Assembly: GCF_023156285.1 (NCBI RefSeq)
Contig: NZ_JAKZAJ010000005.1
Coordinates: 186,001 to 250,000, forward strand
DNA length: 64,000 nucleotides
Source of the DNA: Marinobacter koreensis
GTDB lineage: Bacteria; Pseudomonadota; Gammaproteobacteria; Pseudomonadales; Oleiphilaceae
Direction of reading: 5' to 3'
In this document: in pieces, positions 24,127-33,466 of the stretch
Layout: every line of letters starts with the position of its first letter
Numbering within the stretch: position 1 is the first letter of the stretch
Translations under genes and position numbers: made by a program
The notes under the pieces: generated by a model
Told to the model about the DNA's origin: nothing
Database searches by the model: none
What the model saw: the letters and a program-made list of their open reading frames with translations, nothing else

Positions 24127-25527
24127 GTGAGATACATCAGTACACGGGGCGAAGCACCCGCTCTGGGCTTCGAAGACGTTCTTCTGACCGGGCTGGCCAG
24201 TGACGGCGGGCTCTATGTGCCGGAATCGCTCCCGCATTTCAGTCTTGAGGAAATCCGCAGTTGGCGCGGACTGTCCTACAGTGAACTCGCCTTCAGGGTA
24301 ATGCATCCATTCGTCGACGATGCCATTCCGGCCGACGATTTCCGCGCCATGCTGGAAGAGACCTACGATGTCTTTGCGCACCAGGCCGTCGCCCCGCTGG
24401 TTCAGCTCGACACCAATGAATGGGTACTGGAGCTGTTCCGTGGCCCCACCCTGGCGTTCAAGGACTTTGCACTGCAGCTGCTCGGCCGTCTGCTCGACTA
24501 CGTACTCGAGAAGCGCAAGCAGCACGTGGTCATCATGGGCGCCACGTCCGGTGACACCGGGTCAGCCGCGATTGAGGGCTGTCGTCGTTGCGAGCACGTG
24601 GATATTTTCATTCTGCATCCGTATCAGCGCGTGTCGGAAGTACAGCGTCGCCAGATGACGACCGTATTGGGTGATAACATCCATAACATCGCTGTGAAAG
24701 GCAATTTCGACGACTGCCAGCGGATGGTGAAAGAGAGCTTTGGAGATCAGTCGTTCCTGGGCGGTAAAACCCAGTTGGCGGCGGTCAATTCGATCAACTG
24801 GGCGCGGATCATGGCCCAGATCGTCTACTACTTCCAGGCGTCTCTCGCATTGGGTGGCCCGGATCGCAGCATGGCCTTCTCGGTCCCCACCGGGAACTTT
24901 GGTGATATTTTTGCCGGCTATCTGGCGAAGAAAATGGGGCTGCCCATTTCCCAGCTGGTAATCGCCACCAACCGGAACGATATCCTTCATCGCTTCATGA
25001 GTGGCAACCGGTATGAGCAGCACAAGCTGGAACATACCCTGTCTCCGAGCATGGATATCATGGTCTCCAGCAACTTCGAACGGCTCCTGTTTGATTTGCA
25101 CGGCCGTGATGGTGCCGCCGTTAAATCGCTCCTCGAGAACGCGTCCAAGGGCCCTGTCAGTATCGAGGACTACCGATGGCGCCATGCGCGCAAGCTGTTC
25201 GACAGCGATGCTGTGGACGACAAGACCACGTGCGACACCATCCGGGAGATATACGAGCAGAACGAATACCTGCTGGATCCCCATACCGCGATTGGTGTGC
25301 GGGCCGCCCGAAACTGCCGTCGTGACATGGCCATCCCGATGATCACGCTTGGTACTGCGCATCCTGCCAAATTCCCCGATGCCATCGCCGAATCCGGGCT
25401 GTCCGTCGAGCCTCAGCTTCCGCCTCACATGGCCGATCTGTTCGAGCGAGAGGAGCGTTACACGGTACTCGATAATGACGTTCAAGGGGTTCAGGACTTC
25501 ATTGCAAAGCACTGGAAAAATGCCTGA
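24127..25527 (+). CDS. thrC: Threonine synthase
   Basis: ThrC converts O-phosphohomoserine to threonine with pyridoxal phosphate. The 466-residue protein is of the longer class common in Pseudomonas: RYISTRGEAPALGFEDVLL at the N-terminus, the PLP lysine in LAFKDFALQL, the phosphate loop ATSGDTGSAAIEG, VNSINWARIMAQIVYYF and VPTGNFGDIFAGYLAKKMG. It starts with GTG at 24127, 11 bases after hom, and ends 6 bases before recJ. The hom-thrC-recJ order suggests one operon. Confidence 0.96.
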   Translation: MRYISTRGEAPALGFEDVLLTGLASDGGLYVPESLPHFSLEEIRSWRGLSYSELAFRVMHPFVDDAIPADDFRAMLEETYDVFAHQAVAPLVQLDTNEWVLELFRGPTLAFKDFALQLLGRLLDYVLEKRKQHVVIMGATSGDTGSAAIEGCRRCEHVDIFILHPYQRVSEVQRRQMTTVLGDNIHNIAVKGNFDDCQRMVKESFGDQSFLGGKTQLAAVNSINWARIMAQIVYYFQASLALGGPDRSMAFSVPTGNFGDIFAGYLAKKMGLPISQLVIATNRNDILHRFMSGNRYEQHKLEHTLSPSMDIMVSSNFERLLFDLHGRDGAAVKSLLENASKGPVSIEDYRWRHARKLFDSDAVDDKTTCDTIREIYEQNEYLLDPHTAIGVRAARNCRRDMAIPMITLGTAHPAKFPDAIAESGLSVEPQLPPHMADLFEREERYTVLDNDVQGVQDFIAKHWKNA

Positions 25528-25533
25528 TCCGGT

Positions 25534-27264
25534 ATGACACCCAAAAAGATCCTGCGTCGCCCCCAGCCAGACGTCGGGCCGGAGTGGGGAGGGGATCTTC
25601 CGCCTCTCCTGCGCCGGCTCTATGCCGCCAGGGGCGTGACGTCTGACGAACAGCTCAGTTATACCCTCAAGCACCTGGCGCCGCCGGGCACGCTGCGGGG
25701 TATCGAGCGGGCGGTGGAGCTCCTGTCAGAGGCCATCGAAAAGCAGCAGAAGGTGCTCGTTTTAGGGGATTTTGACGCCGACGGGGCGACCAGCACCGCC
25801 GTCGCCATGCTTGGTCTGTCCATGCTCGGGCTGGGCGATGTCGATTTCCGTGTACCCAGCCGGTTTTCGGATGGATACGGTCTGACCCCCGGCATCATCG
25901 ACCGGTTGAAGGAGGAAGGGCAGCTGCCAGACCTCCTGGTAACCGTCGATAATGGCATCTCCGCCATTGAGGGCGTGCGTGCGGCGCGCGACCTCGGGAT
26001 CCGGGTCGTCATCACCGATCACCACCTCGCCGGCGAAACGCTTCCCGAAGCCGACGCCATCGTTAACCCCAACCAGCCCGGCTGCCCGTTCCTGAGCAAG
26101 AATGCGGCAGGCGTCGGCGTCATGTTCTATGTCCTGACCGCGCTGCGGAAGCACCTCCGGGAAACCGGTCGGCTGCCCACGCCGGAGCCCAACCTGGGCA
26201 GTCTGCTTGACCTGGTGGCACTGGGGACGGTGGCGGACGTGGTGCCGTTGGATCATAACAATCGCATTTTTGTCGAGCAGGGGCTGCGCCGCATTCGTCA
26301 GGGCGAAGCTCGTCCGGGCATCCTGGCGTTGCTGGAAGTGGCTGGACGCGATCCCGGTCGAATCAGCTCTACGGACCTCGGTTTTGTTGTGGGACCGCGG
26401 CTGAATGCAGCCGGGCGTCTTGATGACATGAGTGTCGGAATTGCCTGTCTTCTGGCCGACTCGCCGGAGGAAGCCCGCCGCCTTGCCGGCGAGCTGGACT
26501 CATTCAACCGGGAGCGCCGCACCATCGAGCGCGAGATGAAGGGGCAGGCTCAGGAGTTGCTTGCCTCCATGTCTCTGGATATCGAGGGGTTGCCATGGGG
26601 GCTTGCCCTGTTTGACCCGGATTGGCACCAGGGTGTCATCGGCATCCTCGCCGCACGGATCCGGGAGCAGACCCATCGGCCCACCATCGCATTTGCGCCG
26701 GACGACGACGGGGTTCACCTTAAAGGCTCGGCCCGCTCTATTCCGGGGCTCCATATTCGGGATGCCCTGGCGGTGGTCGATGCGCGCCGGCCGGGGCTGA
26801 TGAAAAAATTTGGCGGGCACGCCATGGCGGCGGGCATGACCATCGCCCGGGAGGACCTGGATGACTTCTGCGAAGCCTTTGACCAGGCTGTACGGGATGC
26901 CATTGCCAAAGAGGATCTCGAGGCGGCGATTGTCACCGATGGCCCGCTGAATGCGGCCGAGCTCAGTCTGGAAACCGCAAACCTGCTGAAGCGGGCCGGG
27001 CCCTGGGGGCAGCATTTCCCGGAACCCCTGTTCGACGGTGAGTTCCGTGTGGTCAGCCAGCGTATCGTTGGCGAAAACCACCTGAAGCTGGTGCTGCAAC
27101 CGGTGGATGGCGAAGCCATTGTCGACGGAATTGCCTTCAATACGGGGCCTGAAGTGCCGGATTACACGCGAACCGGCGCTCGTGTCGTGTACAAGCCGGA
27201 TGCCAATACCTTCCGCGGACGAACCAACCTGCAGTTGCTCGTAGACTACATCGAAGCGCTCTGA
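25534..27264 (+). CDS. recJ: Single-strand 5'-3' exonuclease RecJ
   Basis: RecJ degrades single-stranded DNA 5' to 3' in RecFOR recombination, base-excision and mismatch repair. The 576-residue protein has the DHH-family motifs LGDFDADGATSTA, VTVDNGISA, VVITDHHLAGE, LDLVALGTVADVVPL and the DHHA1 domain with KFGGHAMAAGMTI, followed by an OB-fold. ATG at 25534 lies 6 bases after thrC. A palindrome follows the stop and may end its transcript. Confidence 0.96.
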   Translation: MTPKKILRRPQPDVGPEWGGDLPPLLRRLYAARGVTSDEQLSYTLKHLAPPGTLRGIERAVELLSEAIEKQQKVLVLGDFDADGATSTAVAMLGLSMLGLGDVDFRVPSRFSDGYGLTPGIIDRLKEEGQLPDLLVTVDNGISAIEGVRAARDLGIRVVITDHHLAGETLPEADAIVNPNQPGCPFLSKNAAGVGVMFYVLTALRKHLRETGRLPTPEPNLGSLLDLVALGTVADVVPLDHNNRIFVEQGLRRIRQGEARPGILALLEVAGRDPGRISSTDLGFVVGPRLNAAGRLDDMSVGIACLLADSPEEARRLAGELDSFNRERRTIEREMKGQAQELLASMSLDIEGLPWGLALFDPDWHQGVIGILAARIREQTHRPTIAFAPDDDGVHLKGSARSIPGLHIRDALAVVDARRPGLMKKFGGHAMAAGMTIAREDLDDFCEAFDQAVRDAIAKEDLEAAIVTDGPLNAAELSLETANLLKRAGPWGQHFPEPLFDGEFRVVSQRIVGENHLKLVLQPVDGEAIVDGIAFNTGPEVPDYTRTGARVVYKPDANTFRGRTNLQLLVDYIEAL

Positions 27265-27288
27265 GTATATCCGCCGGCTGATTTAGCA

Positions 27289-27311
27289 GCGGAATTCCGG
27301 TAGAATTCCGC
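27289..27311. repeat. Palindrome containing a -10 box before prfB
   Basis: GCGGAATTC and GAATTCCGC form a perfect 9-base inverted repeat with a 5-base loop (CGGTA). A TAGAAT (27301-27306) sits inside it and could be the prfB -10. After it comes CTCTGTTTTAC, a poor T-run. It could be a weak recJ terminator, a prfB operator, or both. Confidence 0.5.
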
Positions 27312-27352
27312 CTCTGTTTTACACCCCATTTGCCAAAGCGAGAAAGGGTTTC

Positions 27353-28448
27353 ATGGAAATCAATCCCATAGTGACGAAGATCAAAGAGCTTCGCGAGCGC
27401 ACTGAAGCGCTGAGGGGGTATCTTTGACTATGATCAGCGTAGTGAACGTCTGGTCGAAGTAGAGCGCGAACTCGAGCAACCCTCCGTCTGGGACGATCCC
27501 GAGCGCGCCCAGGCCCTGGGCAAGGAACGGTCGGATCTTGAGCTGATCGTGCACACCATTGATAACCTCACCAACGGTCTCAGTGACGCGGAAAGTCTGC
27601 TGGAGATGGCCGTGGAAGAGGACGACGAGGGCACCGTCGAGGACATCCAGGGCGATCTGGATGGACTTGATGGCGAGCTGCAGAAGCTTGAGTTCCGGCG
27701 CATGTTCTCGGGCGAGATGGATGCCAACAATGCCTACCTGGATATCCAGGCTGGTTCCGGCGGTACCGAAGCCCAGGACTGGGCCAACATGTTGTTGCGC
27801 ATGTACCTTCGTTGGGCTGAGCGACGCGGATTCAAGGCCGAAATCGTCGAGTTGCAGGAAGGTGAAGTAGCCGGTATCAAGAGCGCGACCATCCATATCC
27901 AGGGCGATTACGCTTACGGCTGGCTGCGTACTGAAACCGGTGTCCACCGCCTGGTCCGGAAATCACCGTTTGATTCCGGAAACCGTCGCCACACCTCGTT
28001 CTCGTCGGTGTTTGTATCACCGGAAGTGGATGACAGCTTCGAGATCGAAATCAATCCTGCGGATCTGCGTGTGGATGTGTATCGCGCCTCCGGGGCTGGT
28101 GGTCAGCACGTTAACCGGACCGAGTCCGCGGTGCGTCTGACTCACAATCCGACCGGGATCGTTGTCGCCTGTCAGGCTGGCCGTAGTCAGCACCAGAACA
28201 AAGACCAGGCGATGAAGCAGCTCAAGGCCAAGCTCTTTGAGCGTGAGATGCAGCTGCGTAACGCTGAGAAGCAGAAGCAGGAAGACGCCAAATCCGACAT
28301 CGGATGGGGTAGCCAGATTCGCTCCTATGTGCTGGACGACAGCCGGATCAAGGATCTGCGCACCAAGGTTGAAACCAGCAACACCCAATCCGTTCTGGAC
28401 GGCGACATCGACAAGTTCATTGAAGCCAGTCTGAAAATGGCGCTTTGA
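27353..28448 (+). CDS. prfB: Peptide chain release factor 2, with +1 programmed frameshift
   Basis: RF2 reads UGA and UAA stop codons and releases the peptide. The gene is in two frames: codons 1-24 (27353-27424), then a TGA at 27425-27427 that is bypassed by a +1 shift, continuing with GAC at 27426 to the stop at 28446-28448. The joined product is 364 residues, the usual size. The stop-recognition tripeptide SPF is in [16 protein letters not shown], and the catalytic GGQ in [18 protein letters not shown]. Low RF2 leaves the in-frame UGA unread for longer and favours the shift, so the protein controls its own level. lysS follows 58 bases later, as in E. coli. A naive gene call would start only near 27549. 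Confidence 0.97.
27413..27428 (+). other. prfB: RF2 programmed +1 frameshift signal
   Basis: AGGGGG (27413-27418), an internal ribosome-site-like element, stands 3 bases before the slippery CTT (27422-27424) and the in-frame stop TGA followed by C (27425-27428). These are the same elements, at the same spacing, as in E. coli prfB. Peptidyl-tRNA slips from CUU to UUU and GAC is read next. Confidence 0.97.
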
Positions 28449-28506
28449 TCGGCGCCATGCGTACCGAACCGATAAACCCGGATAATCTCAATCCTAGCGA
28501 GCCAAC

Positions 28507-30048
28507 ATGACTGAACACACCCCACACGCCGCACAGCACGAGGACAACAAGCTGATTGCCGAGCGTCGCGCCAAGCTGGCGGAGATGCGTCGAGACGGCA
28601 ATCCGTTCCCCAACGACTTCCGCCGGGATGCCACCGCTGCCGAGCTGCAGGAAAAATACGGTGAGAAGAGCAAGGAAGAGCTTGAGAAACTCAGTATCAA
28701 GGTGGCCATTGCGGGCCGCATGATGCTGGACCGCAAGGCGTTCAAGGTGGTTCAGGACATGACCGGGCGTATTCAGGTATATGCCACCAAGGATGTCCAG
28801 AAGGACACCAAGCACTGGGACCTGGGCGACATTATTGGGGTTCGCGGTACTCTCTCGAAATCTGGCAAAGGCGACCTCTACGTCACGATGGACGAGTATG
28901 TCCTGCTGACCAAGTCCCTGCGCCCACTGCCCGAGAAGCACAAGGGCCTGACCGATATGGAGGCCCGCTACCGGCACCGGTACGTGGATCTGATGGTCAA
29001 CGAGGAAACCCGCAAGACCTTCATGGTCCGGACCCGTCTGATCAACAGCATGCGGAACTACTTCAATACCCGCGGGTTTATGGAAGTAGAAACCCCCATG
29101 CTGCAGGTGATTCCGGGCGGTGCGACGGCGCGTCCCTTTGTGACGCACCACAATGCGCTTGATATCGATATGTACCTGCGGATTGCCCCGGAACTGTTCC
29201 TCAAGCGGCTGGTCGTAGGTGGTTTCGAGCGAGTGTTCGAGATCAACCGCAATTTCCGGAACGAAGGGCTTTCCACCCGGCATAATCCGGAGTTCACCAT
29301 GGTGGAGTTCTATCAGGCCTATGCCGATTACAACGATCTGATGGATCTCACCGAAGACATGTTGCGCCAGATGACCCGGGAAGTGCTGGGGACGACCACC
29401 GTGGTCAACACCCGTGAGCTTGCCAATGGCGAGACGGAATCGGTCGAGTACGATTTCGGAAAGCCGTTCCGTCGCATGACCGTTGTCGAGGCCATTCTTG
29501 AGCACAACCCGGACATTCAGGCCGGACAGCTCGGCGACGAAGCCAGTGCCCGCCGGGTGGCTGAAGGTCTCGGTATCCAGCTCAAGGACACCTGGGGACT
29601 GGGCAAGGTGCAGATTGAGATTTTTGAGGCGACTGCCGAACATCTTCTGATTCAGCCGACCTTTATCACGGATTACCCGAAAGAAGTCTCCCCGTTGGCG
29701 CGCTGCAAAGACAGCGATCCGTTTGTTACCGAGCGGTTCGAATTCTTTGTTGGTGGCCGGGAGCTGGCCAATGGCTTCTCGGAGCTCAATGATGCCGAGG
29801 ACCAGGCCGAGCGCTTCCGGGCCCAGGTAGCCGAGAAGGATGCCGGGGACGACGAAGCCATGTTCTACGACGAAGACTATGTGATGGCGCTGGAATATGG
29901 CTTGCCGCCCACCGCCGGTGAGGGTATCGGCATCGATCGTCTGGCCATGTTGCTGACCAATTCACCTTCCATCCGCGATGTCATCCTGTTCCCGCATATG
30001 CGACCGGAGCACAAGGCTGACTCTCACCAGGCGGAAGACGGGGAGTGA
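28507..30048 (+). CDS. lysS: Lysyl-tRNA synthetase, class II
   Basis: LysRS (513 residues) charges tRNA-Lys. An N-terminal helix and OB-fold anticodon domain (about 60-150, [22 protein letters not shown] as the strand start) precede the class II catalytic domain: motif 1 with [10 protein letters not shown], the GGATARPF loop, motif 2 with [20 protein letters not shown], and motif 3 with [18 protein letters not shown] at 28507 follows prfB by 58 bases; no terminator is seen between them, so co-transcription is likely. ung starts 4 bases after it. Confidence 0.97.
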   Translation: MTEHTPHAAQHEDNKLIAERRAKLAEMRRDGNPFPNDFRRDATAAELQEKYGEKSKEELEKLSIKVAIAGRMMLDRKAFKVVQDMTGRIQVYATKDVQKDTKHWDLGDIIGVRGTLSKSGKGDLYVTMDEYVLLTKSLRPLPEKHKGLTDMEARYRHRYVDLMVNEETRKTFMVRTRLINSMRNYFNTRGFMEVETPMLQVIPGGATARPFVTHHNALDIDMYLRIAPELFLKRLVVGGFERVFEINRNFRNEGLSTRHNPEFTMVEFYQAYADYNDLMDLTEDMLRQMTREVLGTTTVVNTRELANGETESVEYDFGKPFRRMTVVEAILEHNPDIQAGQLGDEASARRVAEGLGIQLKDTWGLGKVQIEIFEATAEHLLIQPTFITDYPKEVSPLARCKDSDPFVTERFEFFVGGRELANGFSELNDAEDQAERFRAQVAEKDAGDDEAMFYDEDYVMALEYGLPPTAGEGIGIDRLAMLLTNSPSIRDVILFPHMRPEHKADSHQAEDGE

Positions 30049-30052
30049 TGCC

Positions 30053-30784
30053 ATGCATCCGGCCGAGGGCCTGTTGCAACAACTGAAGCCCGACCGGGGG
30101 TGGGATCAGCACCTTGCCGGCGAGTTCAGCCAGCCGTATATGAGGCAGCTGGCTGAGTTCCTGGCCGCCGAGGAGGCGGCCGGTAAGGTTCTGTACCCTC
30201 CCAGCGCCCGCTGCTTCAATGCGCTGAACAGCACACCTCTTGACCGGGTATCGGTGGTGATTCTCGGTCAGGATCCCTACCATGGTCCGGGACAGGCTCA
30301 CGGACTCTGCTTTTCGGTTCGGCCGAACGTACCGCCGCCCCCCTCCCTGGTTAATATCTTCAAGGAAATTCAGGACGACCTGGGTATCACGCCGCCGGAT
30401 CATGGCTGCTTGCAGCCGTGGGCAGAGCAGGGCGTGCTGCTGCTCAACAGTGTTCTGACCGTGGTCCAGGGACAAGCTGGTGCCCATCAGGGCAAAGGCT
30501 GGGAAACCTTTACCGACAAGGTAATCGAGACCGTCAACCGGGAGCGGGAAGGCGTGGTTTTTCTGCTTTGGGGGAGCTATGCGCGGAAGAAGGGGCGCCA
30601 CATTGATCGCACCAGGCATCTCGTCCTGGAAGGACCGCACCCGTCGCCATTGAGCGCCTATCGAGGCTTCTTTGGCTGTAAACACTTCTCCCGGGCCAAT
30701 GAATGGCTGAACGGGCACGGGCAGTCGCCCATCGATTGGGCGCTGCCCTCCAAAAACGAGCTGATTGCTCGTTATCAGAAATAA
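30053..30784 (+). CDS. ung: Uracil-DNA glycosylase, family 1
   Basis: Ung removes uracil from DNA to start base-excision repair. The 243-residue protein has the water-activating GQDPYHG (72-78, Asp 74), the uracil-binding [19 protein letters not shown] and the DNA-intercalating [24 protein letters not shown] at 30053 lies 4 bases after lysS, whose end supplies GGGGAG as the ribosome site, so translation is probably coupled. It is convergent with the HDOD gene, 5 bases away. Confidence 0.97.
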   Translation: MHPAEGLLQQLKPDRGWDQHLAGEFSQPYMRQLAEFLAAEEAAGKVLYPPSARCFNALNSTPLDRVSVVILGQDPYHGPGQAHGLCFSVRPNVPPPPSLVNIFKEIQDDLGITPPDHGCLQPWAEQGVLLLNSVLTVVQGQAGAHQGKGWETFTDKVIETVNREREGVVFLLWGSYARKKGRHIDRTRHLVLEGPHPSPLSAYRGFFGCKHFSRANEWLNGHGQSPIDWALPSKNELIARYQK

Positions 30785-30789
30785 CCGTA

Positions 30790-31623
30790 TTACTTCAGCA
30801 GCGCCATCGCGGCTTCCATCTGGGCGTTGAGGTCTTCCTCTTCGCTCATGTCCACGTTGGGGTCCAGTCCCAGTCGCTGGAAGGCGGAAATCTGATTCCA
30901 GTCCATCTCGGTCCAGGGATGATCCGAACCCGCGACCAGTTGAAGGTTCGCCACCATCACCAGGTCGGCATAGTCGGGTGCAGGTACCTCTCGCTGGAAG
31001 TTGGCGTATTCCAGTGGCACGTTTTGCAGCTCTTTCGGGAAGTCCCATTTCTCCAGAATCATCGAACCGATCCGCGGGTGCAGTTCGTCAATGACGTTGT
31101 CGAGCATGATGCTGCTGATCTGGATTTCCCTGTCCTCGACGTACCGCAGGATAGGCAACACACCGATCAGGTGGACCAGACCGGCCAGCGTCGCCTGATC
31201 CGGCTTGAGCCGTGTGTAATTCTGGGCCAGGACGTGGCAGACACCTGCCACTTCTGTGCTGGTTTGCCAGGTGGCCCGAAGACGCTTGTCGATCATGTCA
31301 GATGTGGCCTGGAACATCTGCTCCATGGCCAGGCCCATGGCCAGGTTGCTGGTGTAGGCCATGCCGAGCCGGCTGACCGCCATATTCAGGTTTTCGATGG
31401 CCCGACTGCCGCGGAACAGGGGGCTGTTGCAGACCCGGATGATACGGGCTGAAAGGGCGGTGTCGTTGCTGATGACTTTAACCAGGTCGGCGATGGCGGA
31501 ATCTTCCGATTCGGCGATTTCACGCACCTGTAATGCCACTTCCGGAAGTGTCGGCAGGACGAGTTTATCCGCCTCGATGGCGCCAATCAGGTCATTCTTG
31601 ATGGTTTCGACAATATTTGACAT
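30790..31623 (-). CDS. HDOD-domain signalling protein
   Basis: A 277-residue single-domain HDOD protein. The core (about residues 18-215) starts with LVLPTLPEVALQVREIAES and continues with DLVKVISNDTALSARIIRVCNSPLFRGSRAI, the canonical helical lead-in, then AVSRLGMAYTSNLAMGLAM. The HD metal ligands are not conserved, as is usual for HDOD, so it is probably a scaffold or a ligand-sensing protein and not a phosphodiesterase. The last 25 residues are acidic (DMSEEEDLNAQMEAAM). It ends 5 bases from ung on the other strand. A promoter-like pair lies just upstream, so it can be expressed apart from ygfZ. The partner is unknown. Confidence 0.85.
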   Translation of the reverse strand: MSNIVETIKNDLIGAIEADKLVLPTLPEVALQVREIAESEDSAIADLVKVISNDTALSARIIRVCNSPLFRGSRAIENLNMAVSRLGMAYTSNLAMGLAMEQMFQATSDMIDKRLRATWQTSTEVAGVCHVLAQNYTRLKPDQATLAGLVHLIGVLPILRYVEDREIQISSIMLDNVIDELHPRIGSMILEKWDFPKELQNVPLEYANFQREVPAPDYADLVMVANLQLVAGSDHPWTEMDWNQISAFQRLGLDPNVDMSEEEDLNAQMEAAMALLK

Positions 31624-31697
31624 GGTCTGTCTGGATCCGCTTGTCTGGCTGGCGAGCCCAGGGGGCGCCAGTATCCTGAAATTAGGTTTCGGTTCCC

Positions 31698-31730
31698 TTT
31701 ATACCAAATTTCACGGGAATTGCCTGTCAA
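31698..31730 (-). promoter_or_regulatory. Possible promoter for the HDOD gene
   Basis: On the minus strand a perfect TTGACA (31725-31730) and a TATAAA (31698-31703) flank 21 bases, longer than the usual 17, so the two may not work as one promoter. It sits just past the ygfZ stop. Confidence 0.3.
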
Positions 31731-31731
31731 C

Positions 31732-32700
31732 TTATGTATCAGATGCCGACTCTCGTTCCGGCACGGAGTATGGCAAAGGCAGGATTTCCAGTGTCTGACC
31801 ATCGACCGTTAGAGGGCCGGAGGTGGCGTCGTGGCGGATGACGGCCAGCTGCTCGGCCTGGCCGTTTTCAAAGACCACCTGACTGATGATGTCGCCGGCA
31901 TTGCGGTCGCCGCCAGTGATGGCTGCGCCTACGGATACCGGATTATCGGTTGCGACGCGGAACAGGCTTTTTTTGAGTTGCCCCAGGAAATGCATCCTGG
32001 CGATGACTTCCTGGCCGGTGTAACAGCCCTTCTTGAAGTGTATGCCGCCGAGGTGTTGCCAATTGAGCATTTGGGGAACGTAGGCTTCCTGGCTACTGGC
32101 ATCCAGTTCAGGAATCCCCGCAGCGATCTCGCTGGCCCGCCAGTCGGCGCGCGTAAGCTCCGGCGCATCGTCCCAATCCGGTTGCTCCGAACCAAGTTGC
32201 CAGAATTGATATCGCGGGGTGGCCCGGTCGTCGGGCTCAAGGCGGATCAGGATTCCGGTGTCCAGCGACAGGGCATCCCCGGGGGTCTGCAGTTTCGAGA
32301 GGTCTGAGCCGGCGAGGGTTTCCGCAATGCCGGAACCGATAATTCCCCACACAACGCCCTCCTGGACGGCGTCCATGGAAGTGCCGCGGAATAGCATGAG
32401 GTATTTCCGAAGCTGCGTCAGGATGCTTTCGGACAGATCGGTGGGCAGGTCCATGAGAACATCCTGTCCAGCCCTGGCCAGACGGGTCAGGCAGTACGTG
32501 CGGCCTTTGGGCGTGCATGCTGCGGCACGGAGTGCGCGATCTGCGGTCACGTCGTCCAGATTCTGACTGAATTGACCCTGAAGGAATTTGTCGGTGCCGG
32601 GGCCGGATATCCGGACAAGCATCCGATGCGTGAGTCGGCAGTATCCGCTTTCCGGACGAGGCAGGGAGGCCGTTTCGGGCGCAGTCTCAGAGTCGGTCAT
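31732..32700 (-). CDS. ygfZ: Folate-binding protein YgfZ
   Basis: YgfZ (322 residues) is a tetrahydrofolate-dependent protein needed for the repair or assembly of some iron-sulfur enzymes, for example MiaB. It is related to the T-protein of glycine cleavage. The diagnostic motif KGCYTGQE, with Cys 226, is intact, and the N-terminal region has GPGTDKFLQGQFSQNL. ATG at 32700 has CTGGAG upstream. It follows ygfX and sdhE on the minus strand, an association kept from E. coli (sdhE-ygfX with ygfZ nearby). The acidic, proline-rich first 20 residues are variable in the family. Confidence 0.94.
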   Translation of the reverse strand: MTDSETAPETASLPRPESGYCRLTHRMLVRISGPGTDKFLQGQFSQNLDDVTADRALRAAACTPKGRTYCLTRLARAGQDVLMDLPTDLSESILTQLRKYLMLFRGTSMDAVQEGVVWGIIGSGIAETLAGSDLSKLQTPGDALSLDTGILIRLEPDDRATPRYQFWQLGSEQPDWDDAPELTRADWRASEIAAGIPELDASSQEAYVPQMLNWQHLGGIHFKKGCYTGQEVIARMHFLGQLKKSLFRVATDNPVSVGAAITGGDRNAGDIISQVVFENGQAEQLAVIRHDATSGPLTVDGQTLEILPLPYSVPERESASDT

Positions 32701-32712
32701 GGAAACTCCAGG

Positions 32713-33177
32713 TCAGTTATCGGTTGAACGGCGGGGCTTGCCCAGCCGTAGCCACTGGCGCAACCTCCGGAACTGGTCGGGCGCGACAACGTTGCCTTTC
32801 GACCAGCGTGAAGGGGCCAGCAGTATCACATGATATGCCTTGAATCTGGTGCCATCGGGGTGGAGTTTCAAGAGGGTGAGTCCGGCACCCAGCCGGCTGG
32901 CCGGACCGGGCCTCACGGGAACCTCACTCTCATCCCGGAATATTGCGAACAGTTGTCCGGCACGGACGCGGAGGCCTGTAATGGCGTGACCTCCTGCGAT
33001 TTGCCCGAGGCGGCGGAAATCCCGGATGGTCATTGCCAGGGCAAAGGCCAGGCCCGCAATCGCCTGCCCCGGGGTAAACGCGACCAGGACGAAAGCGACG
33101 AACGCCAGCCAGGGCAGGCTGGCAATCAGACCGACGGTTGTGCAGGGAGAGAGGCTGAGGTCAATCCGGCTGGACAC
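32713..33177 (-). CDS. ygfX: YgfX/CptA-like small membrane protein
   Basis: A 154-residue protein with two adjacent transmembrane helices near the N-terminus (about residues 14-34 and 36-50) and a basic cytoplasmic tail with LPLKLHPDG-like sequence ([13 protein letters not shown]) and [12 protein letters not shown]. It fits YgfX, reported with SdhE as an inner-membrane partner and as the toxin-like CptA acting on cytoskeletal proteins; that role is not settled. It starts with GTG at 33177 and overlaps the sdhE end by 17 bases, which couples their translation. Confidence 0.85.
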   Translation of the reverse strand: MSSRIDLSLSPCTTVGLIASLPWLAFVAFVLVAFTPGQAIAGLAFALAMTIRDFRRLGQIAGGHAITGLRVRAGQLFAIFRDESEVPVRPGPASRLGAGLTLLKLHPDGTRFKAYHVILLAPSRWSKGNVVAPDQFRRLRQWLRLGKPRRSTDN

Positions 33178-33433
33178 GGTTCAGGATCATATCGACGATC
33201 CGCTGCAGATCCGGATCTTCCGGTCGGCTGCGTTGCATAAACCACTCGAACATGTCGGTATCCTCGCAGGAAAGCAGCTTTTGGTACCGAGCCTGGTCTT
33301 CCGGATCAAGATCCTTGTATGCCTGTTCGACAAAGGGGACCAGAAGGACGTCGAGTTCCAGCATGCCGCGGCGGCTATGCCACCAAAGGCGTTTGAATTC
33401 GGGATCGTCGGAGATGGTTGGGGTAGAGGACAT
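33161..33433 (-). CDS. sdhE: FAD assembly factor SdhE
   Basis: SdhE (90 residues) promotes covalent attachment of FAD to succinate dehydrogenase and fumarate reductase. The defining RGMLELD motif is at residues 22-28, followed by the helical bundle with [12 protein letters not shown]. It overlaps ygfX by 17 bases and starts 33 bases after the nadB stop. NadB is itself in the SdhA flavoprotein family, though its FAD is not covalent, so the linkage may reflect only co-transcription. Confidence 0.95.
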   Translation of the reverse strand: MSSTPTISDDPEFKRLWWHSRRGMLELDVLLVPFVEQAYKDLDPEDQARYQKLLSCEDTDMFEWFMQRSRPEDPDLQRIVDMILNRVQPD

Positions 33434-33466
33434 AGTGTATTCGCCAATTGTTCCAGAGAAGATGTA

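Noticed and set aside
28417..29643. Minus-strand open frame (408 codons) opposite lysS
   Set aside because: Shadow frame; no domain visible.
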